Shown here one piece after another: positions 1 to 7,943 of a stretch of 64,000 nucleotides of DNA; positions within the stretch are counted from its first letter, which is position 1, and the number at the start of each line of letters is the position of its first letter. This DNA is from Nonlabens sp. Ci31 (lineage in GTDB: Bacteria > Bacteroidota > Bacteroidia > Flavobacteriales > Flavobacteriaceae): positions 1,807,001 through 1,871,000 of the forward strand of contig NZ_CP043633.1 in the NCBI RefSeq assembly GCF_012974865.1. The letters are read 5' to 3'. A model generated the notes under the pieces. The model was given only the letters and a program-made list of their open reading frames with translations, was not told the DNA's origin and ran no database searches. The position numbers and the translations under genes were made by a program.

Positions 1-1
1 A

Positions 2-142
2 GAGACTTTGAAAGAGATGAGTTCTTTTATCCTAGATCATGAAAACAGCAATGAGATTATTGAGTGTCACATCAATCAAACTACAGCACTGGAGCGTGGT
101 GCTTTTATAACTGAAACTCTTCAAGAAATTCTAGAGGTGTAA
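2..142 (+). CDS. C-terminal end of an unrecognised protein (5' end outside window)
   Basis: A frame is open from the left edge and closes with TAA at 140-142. It gives 46 residues ending ERGAFITETLQEILEV, with a charged, coding-like composition. The rest lies left of the window. It sits 183 bp upstream of hsdM on the same strand, so it could belong to the same defence island. I do not recognise the family and cannot say whether it is the missing hsdR. Confidence 0.5.
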   Translation, partial: ETLKEMSSFILDHENSNEIIECHINQTTALERGAFITETLQEILEV

Positions 143-185
143 TGAATGTATGAAGATTATTATAATTAAGCTTTCTGTTTTGTTT

Positions 186-201
186 CGCTTTCGCGAAAGC
201 G
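186..201. repeat. Intergenic copy of the palindrome CGCTTTCGCGAAAGCG
   Basis: Perfect 16-bp palindrome between the left partial gene and hsdM. It is one of ten exact copies of the 14-bp core in the window and one of only two outside genes. Confidence 0.9.
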
Positions 202-325
202 TAATACAAAAGAAGTTTATCCCGCTTTAGAGCGGTACGAAAGCGAGACAAAAAAAGCGAGAACACAACAAGAGATAAAAAAAAATCAAAATGCTGAATC
301 AAGTGCAGCATGATAAAGTAAAAAT

Positions 326-1822
326 ATGAGCGCAGACGAAATTGCTAATAAATTATGGAACCTATGTAATGTCCTAAGAGATGATGGTGTGACTTATCAC
401 CAGTATCTTAATGAGTTAACTTATATCTTGTTTTTAAAACTGAGTGAGGTTAAAGATTTTGAAAATCATATTCCTGAGGAATACCGCTGGCGCAGTTTTG
501 TGGAAGAGCATGATAACAATGAAGCTTTTGAACGTTATAAGCGATTTCTGGTCACTATTTCCAGCGAATCCACCAGTGCCAGCATAAAAGAGATCCATAA
601 CAATGCAAGTACCAGTTTGAGAAAACCGGTCAACTTTAATACGCTGGTACAGGCGATCGAAAAACTGGACTGGTATGAAGAGAACGACCGCGATGTGATG
701 GGCGATATCTATGAAAGCCTGCTGGAGAAAAATGCGGGTGAGAAAAAGAGTGGTGCCGGTCAGTATTTTACCCCACGACCGCTGATCAATATAATGACAG
801 AATTACTAGCGCCTCAACTGGGCGAACGCTGGAACGATCCTGCAGCTGGGACTTTTGGCTTTATGATCGCGGCAGACGAGTACTTGCGCAGCAAGCATGA
901 GAACTATTATGCACTAAGCGAGAAAGACCGCAAGTTCCAGAAGGAAAAGGCCTTTAGTGGTGTGGAACTGGTAGGCGATGCGCACCGTCTGGCTTTAATG
1001 AATGCCCGATTGCACGGTATGGAAAGCGAGATCATCCTGGGCGATACCTTGACAGAGATGGGTAAAGACCTGAACGGCTATGACGGCGTGCTGGCAAATC
1101 CTCCTTTTGGCACTAAAAAAGGCGGTGAGAAACCTACCCGGGACGACTTTACTTTTCCTACCAGCAACAAGCAACTCAACTTTTTACAACACATCTATAG
1201 AAGTTTAAAGAAAAACGGCAAGTCCCGTGCTGCGGTAGTACTGCCAGATAATGTTCTTTTTGAAGATGGCGATGGTCAGAAGATACGTCGTGACTTGATG
1301 GATAAGTGTCACCTGCATACCATATTGCGATTGCCTACCGGTATCTTTTACGCCGCAGGCGTAAAGACCAACGTGCTGTTTTTTACCAGAGGTACCACCG
1401 AGAAGAATAATACAGATGGCATTTGGTTTTACGACATGCGTACCAATGTGCCCAACTATGGAAAACGCACACCGTTTACCAGAGCCGCTTTCGCAGAGTT
1501 TGTAACCGCTTATACGGGTGGAAAAACCCTGGATGATCTAGAGAAAAACTACGACGGTTCTATTTCAAATCGCAGTGTCAGTTCGAGCGTCAGCGAGAAC
1601 AAAGTTCCCTCTCCTTTGGAGAGGGCTAGGGTGAGGTGGAATTACATCACCCGAGAAAACATTGCTAAAAAGAACGACAGTCTGGACTTAGGACTGATTG
1701 CAGATGACAGCGTGAGCAAAGCCGAAGATCTGGGCGAACCTGTGGACATTGCTAAAGAAGCACTTAGCGAACTCAGCGCGATTCAAGAACAATTGAACGC
1801 GATGATAAAGGAATTGGCTTGA
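326..1822 (+). CDS. hsdM: Type I restriction-modification DNA methyltransferase subunit HsdM
   Basis: Adenine-N6 methyltransferase subunit of a type I restriction-modification complex; it methylates the site chosen by HsdS using S-adenosylmethionine. Visible: an N-terminal helical HsdM domain (about 1-130), GQYFTPR near residue 145, the SAM-binding motif DPAAGTFGF near 171, and the catalytic NPPF motif near 258. Its 498 residues are normal for the family. The start ATG at 326 has no obvious ribosome site, as usual in Bacteroidota. The next gene, hsdS, overlaps its stop codon by one base. Residues about 428-438 (VPSPLERARVRW) are encoded by an intergenic-type palindromic repeat that has entered the gene. 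No hsdR is visible in the window, so this may act as a methylase only or pair with a distant R subunit. Confidence 0.95.
   Translation: MSADEIANKLWNLCNVLRDDGVTYHQYLNELTYILFLKLSEVKDFENHIPEEYRWRSFVEEHDNNEAFERYKRFLVTISSESTSASIKEIHNNASTSLRKPVNFNTLVQAIEKLDWYEENDRDVMGDIYESLLEKNAGEKKSGAGQYFTPRPLINIMTELLAPQLGERWNDPAAGTFGFMIAADEYLRSKHENYYALSEKDRKFQKEKAFSGVELVGDAHRLALMNARLHGMESEIILGDTLTEMGKDLNGYDGVLANPPFGTKKGGEKPTRDDFTFPTSNKQLNFLQHIYRSLKKNGKSRAAVVLPDNVLFEDGDGQKIRRDLMDKCHLHTILRLPTGIFYAAGVKTNVLFFTRGTTEKNNTDGIWFYDMRTNVPNYGKRTPFTRAAFAEFVTAYTGGKTLDDLEKNYDGSISNRSVSSSVSENKVPSPLERARVRWNYITRENIAKKNDSLDLGLIADDSVSKAEDLGEPVDIAKEALSELSAIQEQLNAMIKELA
1607..1637. repeat. Palindromic REP-like repeat inside hsdM
   Basis: CCCTCTCCTTTGGAGAGGG (8-bp arms, 3-base loop) followed by CTAGGGTGAGG. 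From memory this resembles a dispersed, usually intergenic repeat of Bacteroidota genomes. Here it is read in frame within hsdM, in the segment between the catalytic domain and the C-terminal helices. Confidence 0.6.
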
Positions 1823-3204
1823 TGGAAAATATATTACCGAAGGGTTGGGTGGAGACTGATTTAGACACAGTTATTGAAAGAATGTCAAATGGATCATCAT
1901 TGAAACAGTATGAAGAGTTTTTTGAGGGGTCGTTACCAATTTCAAGAATTGAAACAATTGCTAATGAAACTATCGACTTCAATAGAGTCAAGTATGTCGA
2001 CGCAAATGAGAGTGAAATTGAAAAATATGAACTGCTTGATGGCGATATATTATTTAGCCACATAAACAGTGATAAACATTTAGGTAAGACGGCTTTCTTT
2101 CAAAATGAAGAAACTTTATTACACGGAATAAATCTTTTGCTGTTGCGGTCTTCAAATGTTGTCAATTCAGAATTCATATATCTAGTTTTAAGAGATTTAC
2201 GGTACTCAGGTAAATTCATAGAAGTTGCACAAAGATCAGTTAATCAATCGTCGATTAATCAGAAGAAATTAAAGGCATTTAGAATCCCACTACCACCAAG
2301 AGCCGAGCAGCATCGGATTGTGGCCAAGGTAGATGCGTTGATGACGCAATATGCCGCGATCCAGCAAGCGATGGAACGGATTCCGCCATTGTTAAAAGAT
2401 TTCAGGCAGCAGGTGTTGACGCAGGCGGTGACTGGGAAGTTGACGGAGGAATGGCGCGTTGGGAAGGAGTTGGGGGAATGGGAAATGAAAAGTTCTAATA
2501 AAGTGTTCTCTTTTATTACAAGTGGATCAAGAGGTTGGGCAAAATATTATAGCCCATCTGGCACTCAATTATTTGTTAGAATAACAAACATGAATTTTGG
2601 GACTTTTCATCTTGATTTGTCATTGAATAAACTTCAATTTTTAGAATTACCTGAAAATAATGAGGGTAAAAGAACTCTCTTAAAGGTAAATGATATTCTA
2701 ATATCAATAACAGGCGATGTGGGAATGGTTTCCTTAATTCAGGGTGATTTTACTTTCGAAGCGTATGTTAACCAACATGTTTGCCTGGCAAGACCGAATA
2801 ATTCTAATGATGCAAAATTCATTTCTTATTATTTAATGTCTAAAGAAGGGTTCGGTCAGTTCGAGTCTAAAAAGAGAGGAGCAACAAAATCGGGTTTGAC
2901 GTTGGGAGATATAAGATCTCTAACAATAAATATCCCAGATTTACTTGAACAACAGGAAATCGTCCGCCGTGTGGAAAGCCTGTTTGAGAAAGCTACGGCT
3001 ATTGAGCAGCGTTATGAGCAGTTGAAAGAACAAATTGACACATTACCGCAGTCTATATTGCATAAAGCCTTTAAAGGAGAGCTTGTGGAGCAGTTGGCTA
3101 GTGATGGGAGTGCGGTGGAGTTGTTGGAGGAGATAAAGAAGCTGAAGTTGAACTCGAATTTGAAAGGGGAAATAAAATCAAAATCAAAAATAAAAGCAAA
3201 TTGA
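1822..3204 (+). CDS. hsdS: Type I restriction-modification specificity subunit HsdS
   Basis: DNA-recognition subunit with the usual two target-recognition domains, each followed by a conserved helical spacer. The first half ends in LPLPPRAEQHRIVAKVDALM (about 155-175) and a helix, the second in NIPDLLEQQEIVRRVESLF and a long coiled helix. The target half-sites cannot be read from sequence. I chose the ATG at 1822, which shares one base with the hsdM stop (TGATG); a TTG one codon earlier is possible. Codon and base composition differ between the target domains (AT-rich) and the spacers (more GC-rich), as expected from domain swapping. The C-terminus is a low-complexity Lys/Ser tail. Confidence 0.93.
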   Translation: MENILPKGWVETDLDTVIERMSNGSSLKQYEEFFEGSLPISRIETIANETIDFNRVKYVDANESEIEKYELLDGDILFSHINSDKHLGKTAFFQNEETLLHGINLLLLRSSNVVNSEFIYLVLRDLRYSGKFIEVAQRSVNQSSINQKKLKAFRIPLPPRAEQHRIVAKVDALMTQYAAIQQAMERIPPLLKDFRQQVLTQAVTGKLTEEWRVGKELGEWEMKSSNKVFSFITSGSRGWAKYYSPSGTQLFVRITNMNFGTFHLDLSLNKLQFLELPENNEGKRTLLKVNDILISITGDVGMVSLIQGDFTFEAYVNQHVCLARPNNSNDAKFISYYLMSKEGFGQFESKKRGATKSGLTLGDIRSLTINIPDLLEQQEIVRRVESLFEKATAIEQRYEQLKEQIDTLPQSILHKAFKGELVEQLASDGSAVELLEEIKKLKLNSNLKGEIKSKSKIKAN

Positions 3205-3216
3205 TATTTAAACCAG

Positions 3217-3239
3217 CTTCGAGCGGTAGTCGAGAAGTG
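3217..3239. repeat. REP-like palindrome after hsdS
   Basis: Imperfect inverted repeat TTCGAGCGGTAGTCGAGAA in the 214-bp gap after hsdS. From memory it resembles a dispersed intergenic repeat of Bacteroidota. It could fold as a hairpin, but no U-tract follows. Confidence 0.45.
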
Positions 3240-3418
3240 ATTGGCCTTAAAAAGTCTTATATAATTAATAATAAGCTGGGTGAGGTTGCAGAGGATGAGG
3301 TGGGGTATAAAAAAGGAGAAGAAAATTAAGTTGGTATAAAGTAAATTAGTACTGGAGTTGTGTTATGGTAGTTTTGTAAAATAATTAATGGCATAGGAAT
3401 AAAAGTAAAATAAGGGAA

Positions 3419-4897
3419 ATGGCAAAAAAGAAATACACAACTAGGGAATTAATGGAAATGACTATAGATGTCATGAATAAAAGTATTAATGAACCTAGAT
3501 CAGATGGTAAGGTGCCACCCAAAGTAGGTGCATTGCTTTTGTTTCCTGGTGGTAGAATTGAAACTGCTTTTCGTGGAGAATTACGAGATGGTGACCATGC
3601 AGAGTTTACTTTGTTGGAACGGAAATTCCCCAATGAAAATTTAGAAGAATGTATTCTGTTTACAACTTTAGAACCATGTGTTAAACGTAATAATCCTAAG
3701 GTTCCTTGCTGTAGAAGAACTACTAATGCACGTATTAAAAAAGTTTTTGTAGGTATAGAAGATAAAGACCCTACTGTAGATGGGAAAGGAATAAAGCACT
3801 TAGAAAATCATGGCGTTGAGGTTAAAATGTTTGATAGAGATTTACAACGTGTCATTGAATTAGAAAATAAAGATTTTTTAAACCAAGCATTAACACGTAA
3901 GAAAGAAAGTGAAGAAGATGATTTACGTTCCCCTATAGAAAATCCGATTGCTGATTATAATAGCAGTAAATTTTCTGAGAGCGCACTTAAAAAGTTTATT
4001 AAAGAGTCTGAATTAAATTATGACTTTAAAGATATGTCGTTCTTACAATATTTAGCAGATTTTGGTGCTATGGAATGGTCAGAAGATAAAAAGCAATTCA
4101 TACCTACTGGTTTTGGTATTTTACTATTTGGAGCAAACCCTAGAACCAGATTTAAAAATGCTGTTTTAAAAGCGCATGTAACTTATGGCAACAATAATAT
4201 TGAACCTAAAGATTTTAGTGATGCACTGGTTTTAATTCCAGATCAAATAGAAGAATGGCTCAAAAAGGTTTTGCCTTTATCAAAAGATACTTCAGAATTT
4301 AAAAGAAAAGATGTCCCAGATTTCCCTATTAATGTTTTACGTGAAGCTATAGTAAATGCAATAGTCCATAGAGATTATGAAATAGAAGGAGCTAAGTGTG
4401 AGATTAAAATTGATAACGATAAAATCATTGTTACTAGTCCTGGAGAGCCACTGCCTGCGATTAGTTTAGAACAATTAAACACTTTTGAAGCTCCTTCATT
4501 AAGTAGAAATCCTATTATTACTTATGCGTTTAGTTTAATGGATTATATAGAGGAAAAAGGGTTTGGAATGAAAACCTTTAAATCTTTGAACAAAGAGTTT
4601 GATTTGCCTATTCCTAAATATACAATGAAGAATCCATTTTTAACATTAACCTTCCCTAGAACATCTGAAGGAGTAAAATCTGTTATGGCTAGTCCAGCAA
4701 TTGAAAGCTTAGATAAAGAAGAGTTAGGATATCTTGAATTATTCAGGAAACAAGAGCTGGTAACGAAATCAGAGTTTGTATCATACACTTTACTCACTGT
4801 AAGGACTGCCCAGCGCATATTGAAAGATTGGGTAGAAAGTGGAATTATAGAAACTATTGGCGCGGGAAGAGGAACTAAATATAGGTTGAACAATTAA
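3419..4897 (+). CDS. RibD-like deaminase fused to a GHKL-type ATP-binding domain and winged helix
   Basis: A 492-residue three-part protein. Residues 1-140 form a zinc-dependent nucleotide deaminase fold with H60-A-E62 and the pair C87...C97, spaced as in RibD (EPC-x9-C), so the catalytic Glu and zinc ligands are intact. Residues about 170-400 resemble the C-terminal ATP-binding domain (HATPase_c_4) of AlbA/Schlafen-type regulators: NVLREAIVNAIVHRDYE near 305-321, then SPGEP and a glycine-rich EEKGFGMK. Residues about 425-492 look like a winged helix (VRTAQRILKDWVESGIIE). The usual AlbA_2 domain of such proteins appears replaced by the deaminase. It sits in a defence island, followed by palindromic repeats and a nuclease gene. 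Nucleotide-deaminating phage defence is known, but the substrate and role here are inference. Confidence 0.8.
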   Translation: MAKKKYTTRELMEMTIDVMNKSINEPRSDGKVPPKVGALLLFPGGRIETAFRGELRDGDHAEFTLLERKFPNENLEECILFTTLEPCVKRNNPKVPCCRRTTNARIKKVFVGIEDKDPTVDGKGIKHLENHGVEVKMFDRDLQRVIELENKDFLNQALTRKKESEEDDLRSPIENPIADYNSSKFSESALKKFIKESELNYDFKDMSFLQYLADFGAMEWSEDKKQFIPTGFGILLFGANPRTRFKNAVLKAHVTYGNNNIEPKDFSDALVLIPDQIEEWLKKVLPLSKDTSEFKRKDVPDFPINVLREAIVNAIVHRDYEIEGAKCEIKIDNDKIIVTSPGEPLPAISLEQLNTFEAPSLSRNPIITYAFSLMDYIEEKGFGMKTFKSLNKEFDLPIPKYTMKNPFLTLTFPRTSEGVKSVMASPAIESLDKEELGYLELFRKQELVTKSEFVSYTLLTVRTAQRILKDWVESGIIETIGAGRGTKYRLNN

Positions 4898-4899
4898 TC

Positions 4900-5110
4900 G
4901 CGCCAGTTTGGCGCGTATATGGCGCGATAAAATTAGAGTAATACAAAAGCGAAATTTACGCGCCAATCAATTATGTATATGGCGCGATTAAGGAATGAGT
5001 AGATAAATAGCAAGTTTTACGCGCCAAGTTGGCGCGCAAATGGCGCGATTAAGGAATAAGTAGATAAATAACAAGTTTTACGCGTCAGATTGGCGCGCAA
5101 ATAGCGCGAT
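4900..5110. repeat. About 61-bp tandem repeats carrying CGCGCCAA/TTGGCGCG palindromes
   Basis: The motif GGCGCGAT recurs at 4921, 4981 and 5042, with a diverged copy at 5103, a period of 60-61 bp. Within units the best copy of the core is CGCGCCAAGTTGGCGCG (arms of 8 around one base); diverged copies start at 4901 and 5081. The units from 4981 and 5042 share most of their sequence. The array fills the gap between the deaminase-ATPase and the nuclease. It may be an operator array, a structured RNA, or a simple expansion. There are no variable spacers as in CRISPR. Confidence 0.85.
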
Positions 5111-5163
5111 ACTACAAAGCGCAAAAGAACTAAGAATAAAACGAACGAAAACTAACGGAGTAA

Positions 5164-6195
5164 ATGATAAGTAGCTTATACAAGCTCTACTATAGATCTA
5201 AAGGGAATAGAACGCCACTAGAAGATTTTAATACAGAGTGTCTGGTAGGAATTTTTAATTATGTACCAGAGATAGGTAACTTGTTTGCTGTGCAATTTTT
5301 AGAATTACCAGTAGGAGCATATAAATTTACTACACAAGAGTATTATCCCTTAAGTGATGATCCTAATTGCTTTGTAGATATGGTCGTTAAAAACGATTCT
5401 TGTATTTGCTTTGTAGAGAATAAAGTAGATTCTACAGAAGGTTATGAGCAAATTAACCGTTATCAAAAAGTGCTTCAATCCTTTCCTAAAGGGTTACAAA
5501 AGGAAATGCGATACATTACAAAACATAGCGATGTTAAGACAGGTCAACTCAATAATTTTAAACAATACCGCTGGTATGAAGTAGCGGTATTTCTATTACT
5601 TCATTTTCCAGAAAATGTACTCGTTGTAGATTATCATCAATTTTTAAAACAACAACATATGGCACAAGAAACTAAGTTTACCACAGACGCAGTAATTGCA
5701 TTAAAGAATTTTCAGGTTGCTTATGAAACGGCAAGACTTCATTTTAGCACAGGCTATCATTTAATGATGAAGATATTTCCTAAGGTAAAGCTTCATAAAC
5801 AAAACGTGAAAAGTTATCAAAAGATCGTGTATGGTGAGCGTATTTCTATTAAAACCTTAGATGTATTTGAGACAAATGATCAGTATGCAGAAATTTTAAT
5901 CGGACTTCATTTTCATGAAGTAAAATATCAGGTACAACTCTGGTTAGCTAGTGATCATCTGTTAGGTGAAACCATTTTGGACCGTGCGGTAAAGGCTAAT
6001 ATTTTTGACGTGGTAGAAAAAAATGAGCACGGTTATATGATTAATTTTAATAGTAAGATTTACAATTTTATTGAGGTTGAAGAAAGTGAGATAAAAAAAT
6101 GGTTTCAAGAATCGCTTCAAAAATTAAAGAATTTTATTATAGATAATCCAGATATTAAATGGAATTCTAAATTGATACTAGAAAATACTAAGTAA
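5164..6195 (+). CDS. PD-(D/E)XK nuclease family protein
   Basis: A 343-residue protein whose N-terminal 105 residues carry a PD-(D/E)XK nuclease core: D72 in CFVDMV, then E85-N-K87 in FVENKVD, then a QxxxY-type helix (QINRYQ, Q96-Y100) as in Cas4/RecB-like nucleases. It resembles the PDDEXK_4 group. The rest is alpha/beta without a motif I recognise. It lies downstream of the palindromic array and the deaminase-ATPase on the same strand, and may form a unit with them. The start ATG follows AACGGAGTAA, one of the few plausible ribosome-binding contexts here. Likely DNA cleavage in defence; target unknown. Confidence 0.75.
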   Translation: MISSLYKLYYRSKGNRTPLEDFNTECLVGIFNYVPEIGNLFAVQFLELPVGAYKFTTQEYYPLSDDPNCFVDMVVKNDSCICFVENKVDSTEGYEQINRYQKVLQSFPKGLQKEMRYITKHSDVKTGQLNNFKQYRWYEVAVFLLLHFPENVLVVDYHQFLKQQHMAQETKFTTDAVIALKNFQVAYETARLHFSTGYHLMMKIFPKVKLHKQNVKSYQKIVYGERISIKTLDVFETNDQYAEILIGLHFHEVKYQVQLWLASDHLLGETILDRAVKANIFDVVEKNEHGYMINFNSKIYNFIEVEESEIKKWFQESLQKLKNFIIDNPDIKWNSKLILENTK

Positions 6196-6234
6196 GCAGA
6201 TAATTTAGTCTATTACTATATAGAGTAGTGAGCT

Positions 6235-6648
6235 TTAGTCTAAAATGACACCTTTACTTTTAAAATATTCCTTTAATTTTTGTAAGGCAATAATACAGTT
6301 GCTATGATCGTTTCTTTTCATTTCCATAAAATGATCGTAATCTATAAATCCATCATATCTTGCTTTTTTACTTTCTTCTAGTAAGAAGCTGTATAAATTC
6401 CATGCACCATTAGATAATTTTAATCCTTCAGATTGGTTTCTGGGATTAAGCTGGATTTCTCGTTTGCGATGTGTGTTTAAAGATGTCTCTCCTTTTTCAC
6501 AGCAATAGGAGTCGAGGTAGTGTAATGCTTCATAAAAGCAAACGGTTACTTTCCAATCATAATAATGGTCAGGATAAGAAGTGCATAGCTCATCATGAAA
6601 CTGACGATTTTGCGTCGCTTGAGTTAAGTGTGCAGCACTAGATTTCAT
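6235..6648 (-). CDS. HEPN-like domain protein
   Basis: A 137-residue all-helical protein with a pattern I associate with HEPN-like proteins: FYEALHYLDSY, then THRKRE, then YSFLLEESKKARYDG. HEPN proteins are often RNases or RNase-derived partners in toxin and defence modules; the exact R-x4-6-H catalytic motif is not clear, so activity is uncertain. It is the second gene of a two-gene minus-strand unit: its ATG shares one base with the upstream gene's stop (TAATG). This pair runs opposite to the flanking defence genes. Confidence 0.6.
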   Translation of the reverse strand: MKSSAAHLTQATQNRQFHDELCTSYPDHYYDWKVTVCFYEALHYLDSYCCEKGETSLNTHRKREIQLNPRNQSEGLKLSNGAWNLYSFLLEESKKARYDGFIDYDHFMEMKRNDHSNCIIALQKLKEYFKSKGVILD

Positions 6649-7142
6649 TATATCACCTGTCGCTCATGTTCAACACTAGATACTACAGATAAAGGAGTGA
6701 TTTGAAGAGTTACGGGATAGGTGTCTGAAATTTCAAAATTATTATAGTCTGTAGTAAACTGACTAATTCTTAAACGGTTTTCAAAAGTATCCTCTTTTAA
6801 AATGATACTGTAATAGAGTTTTGAATTAGGTAATACCTTTAAATGTGCTTGTTCAACAATATCATCTAAGTTTCTCAAATAATTTGTGACAAATAAATTA
6901 ATAATATCGTGGTTTACCGCATCAATTTTCTTCCGATTATCGTTGATTCCATTTAAAGGATCTTCAACCATTTGTTTGATTTGACGACCTAGTTCAGTAT
7001 CACTACCTAATTGGCTCATTAAACCAGTTAAATCAATAGATTTTTTAAAATCATCAATATGGTTTCCTAACAATTTTAATATAAGATCAAAATTATCCTG
7101 TAAAGGTAGATTAGGTGAGGTATGTTGCTGTACGCTTGTCAT
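6648..7142 (-). CDS. Unrecognised partner of the HEPN-like protein
   Basis: A 164-residue soluble protein, helical in the first 115 residues and beta-rich at the C-terminus (NRLRISQFTTDYNNFEI and following). No motif or signal peptide identifies it. It is translationally coupled to the HEPN-like gene by a one-base overlap, so a complex or toxin-antitoxin relation is plausible but inferred. The start ATG at 7142 is followed upstream by about 200 bp of AT-rich sequence shared with the divergent nuclease-like gene, which likely holds both promoters. Confidence 0.6.
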   Translation of the reverse strand: MTSVQQHTSPNLPLQDNFDLILKLLGNHIDDFKKSIDLTGLMSQLGSDTELGRQIKQMVEDPLNGINDNRKKIDAVNHDIINLFVTNYLRNLDDIVEQAHLKVLPNSKLYYSIILKEDTFENRLRISQFTTDYNNFEISDTYPVTLQITPLSVVSSVEHERQVI

Positions 7143-7346
7143 ATAGAATGTGCAATATAGTATGATTCACTATACAATTGCAAATATAATACCTTTATTA
7201 GCTTAAAATTCACTTATAAGTAGAGGTTGATCTATAATTAAATTGTTTTTTGAGGAATTGAAATCTTTAAATTCAATAGTTTGATTTAAAAAAGTAGGAT
7301 AAATCATTATGTCTTATAATTGTATAAATATCCAAATTATTTAAGG

Positions 7347-7853
7347 ATGAATAATAAAAGAAAAAAACTATGTCTTGATTATTTAAATGCACGAAGTGCT
7401 TTTAGAAAAGCAGCAGATGATGATGCTGTATTACAAGGTAATGATAACATTATGGGTAGAATAGGAGAAGCTATTGCCCATTCCTATTTAGAACAAATAG
7501 GAAGGAATCCAAAAGTAGAAGAAAACCAAACCAATAAAGGCTTTGATATTACCTGCGAGGATAAAGCAACTGTATCTGTAAAGCTTATAAGTTCTGAAAA
7601 TAAAAGTGGTGGTACCACAAAAATAGACGCTGATTATGATGAGTTAATATTAATAAAATTAAACGATCAACATAAAGTAGATCGTTTAGGACATATTAAA
7701 AAAGTTGATTTTATGAATGGTTATAGAGCTAGTTCAATTTATAAGGCAAAAGAACCTTACTTTAGAGAAAGTATGCTGGATGATTTTGGTTTGATTAGTA
7801 AATACGGCACATTGTTTACTGGTAGTGAAATAGAACGATATAAGTTGCTTTAG
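7347..7853 (+). CDS. Small restriction-endonuclease-like protein (putative PD-(D/E)XK)
   Basis: About 168 residues. MGRIGEAIAHSYLEQIG resembles the first helix of restriction-type nucleases (conserved Glu), and GFDITCEDKATVSVKLIS resembles the catalytic D...xVK hairpin, with Ser where the second acidic residue normally stands, so the site may be degenerate or shifted. I chose ATG at 7347 (MNNKRKK); the frame is open to a TTG at 7320. It lies just upstream of mcrBC and may provide an accessory nuclease. Function is inferred. Confidence 0.5.
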   Translation: MNNKRKKLCLDYLNARSAFRKAADDDAVLQGNDNIMGRIGEAIAHSYLEQIGRNPKVEENQTNKGFDITCEDKATVSVKLISSENKSGGTTKIDADYDELILIKLNDQHKVDRLGHIKKVDFMNGYRASSIYKAKEPYFRESMLDDFGLISKYGTLFTGSEIERYKLL

Positions 7854-7859
7854 AGATAT

Positions 7860-7928
7860 ATGAGTAAGGATTTGTTTAGTAATACAGAGCTTTATGCTGA
7901 ATGTAAAAATAGAAATGCACCTGATTAA
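7860..7928 (+). CDS. Very short ORF (22 aa) upstream of mcrB
   Basis: ATG AGT AAG ... GAT TAA reads MSKDLFSNTELYAECKNRNA and two more residues, six bases after the nuclease-like gene and 15 bases before mcrB. It could be a leader peptide or the remnant of a lost gene. Nothing in the sequence decides between these. Confidence 0.25.
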   Translation: MSKDLFSNTELYAECKNRNAPD

Positions 7929-7943
7929 ACTAATGAAGAATAA

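Noticed and set aside
105..311. 68-aa minus-strand ORF before hsdM
   Set aside because: It reads across the palindrome and A/T-rich intergenic sequence, with no coding-like composition.
4900..5110. CRISPR array in the 61-bp repeats
   Set aside because: Whole units are alike and there is no short repeat alternating with unique spacers.
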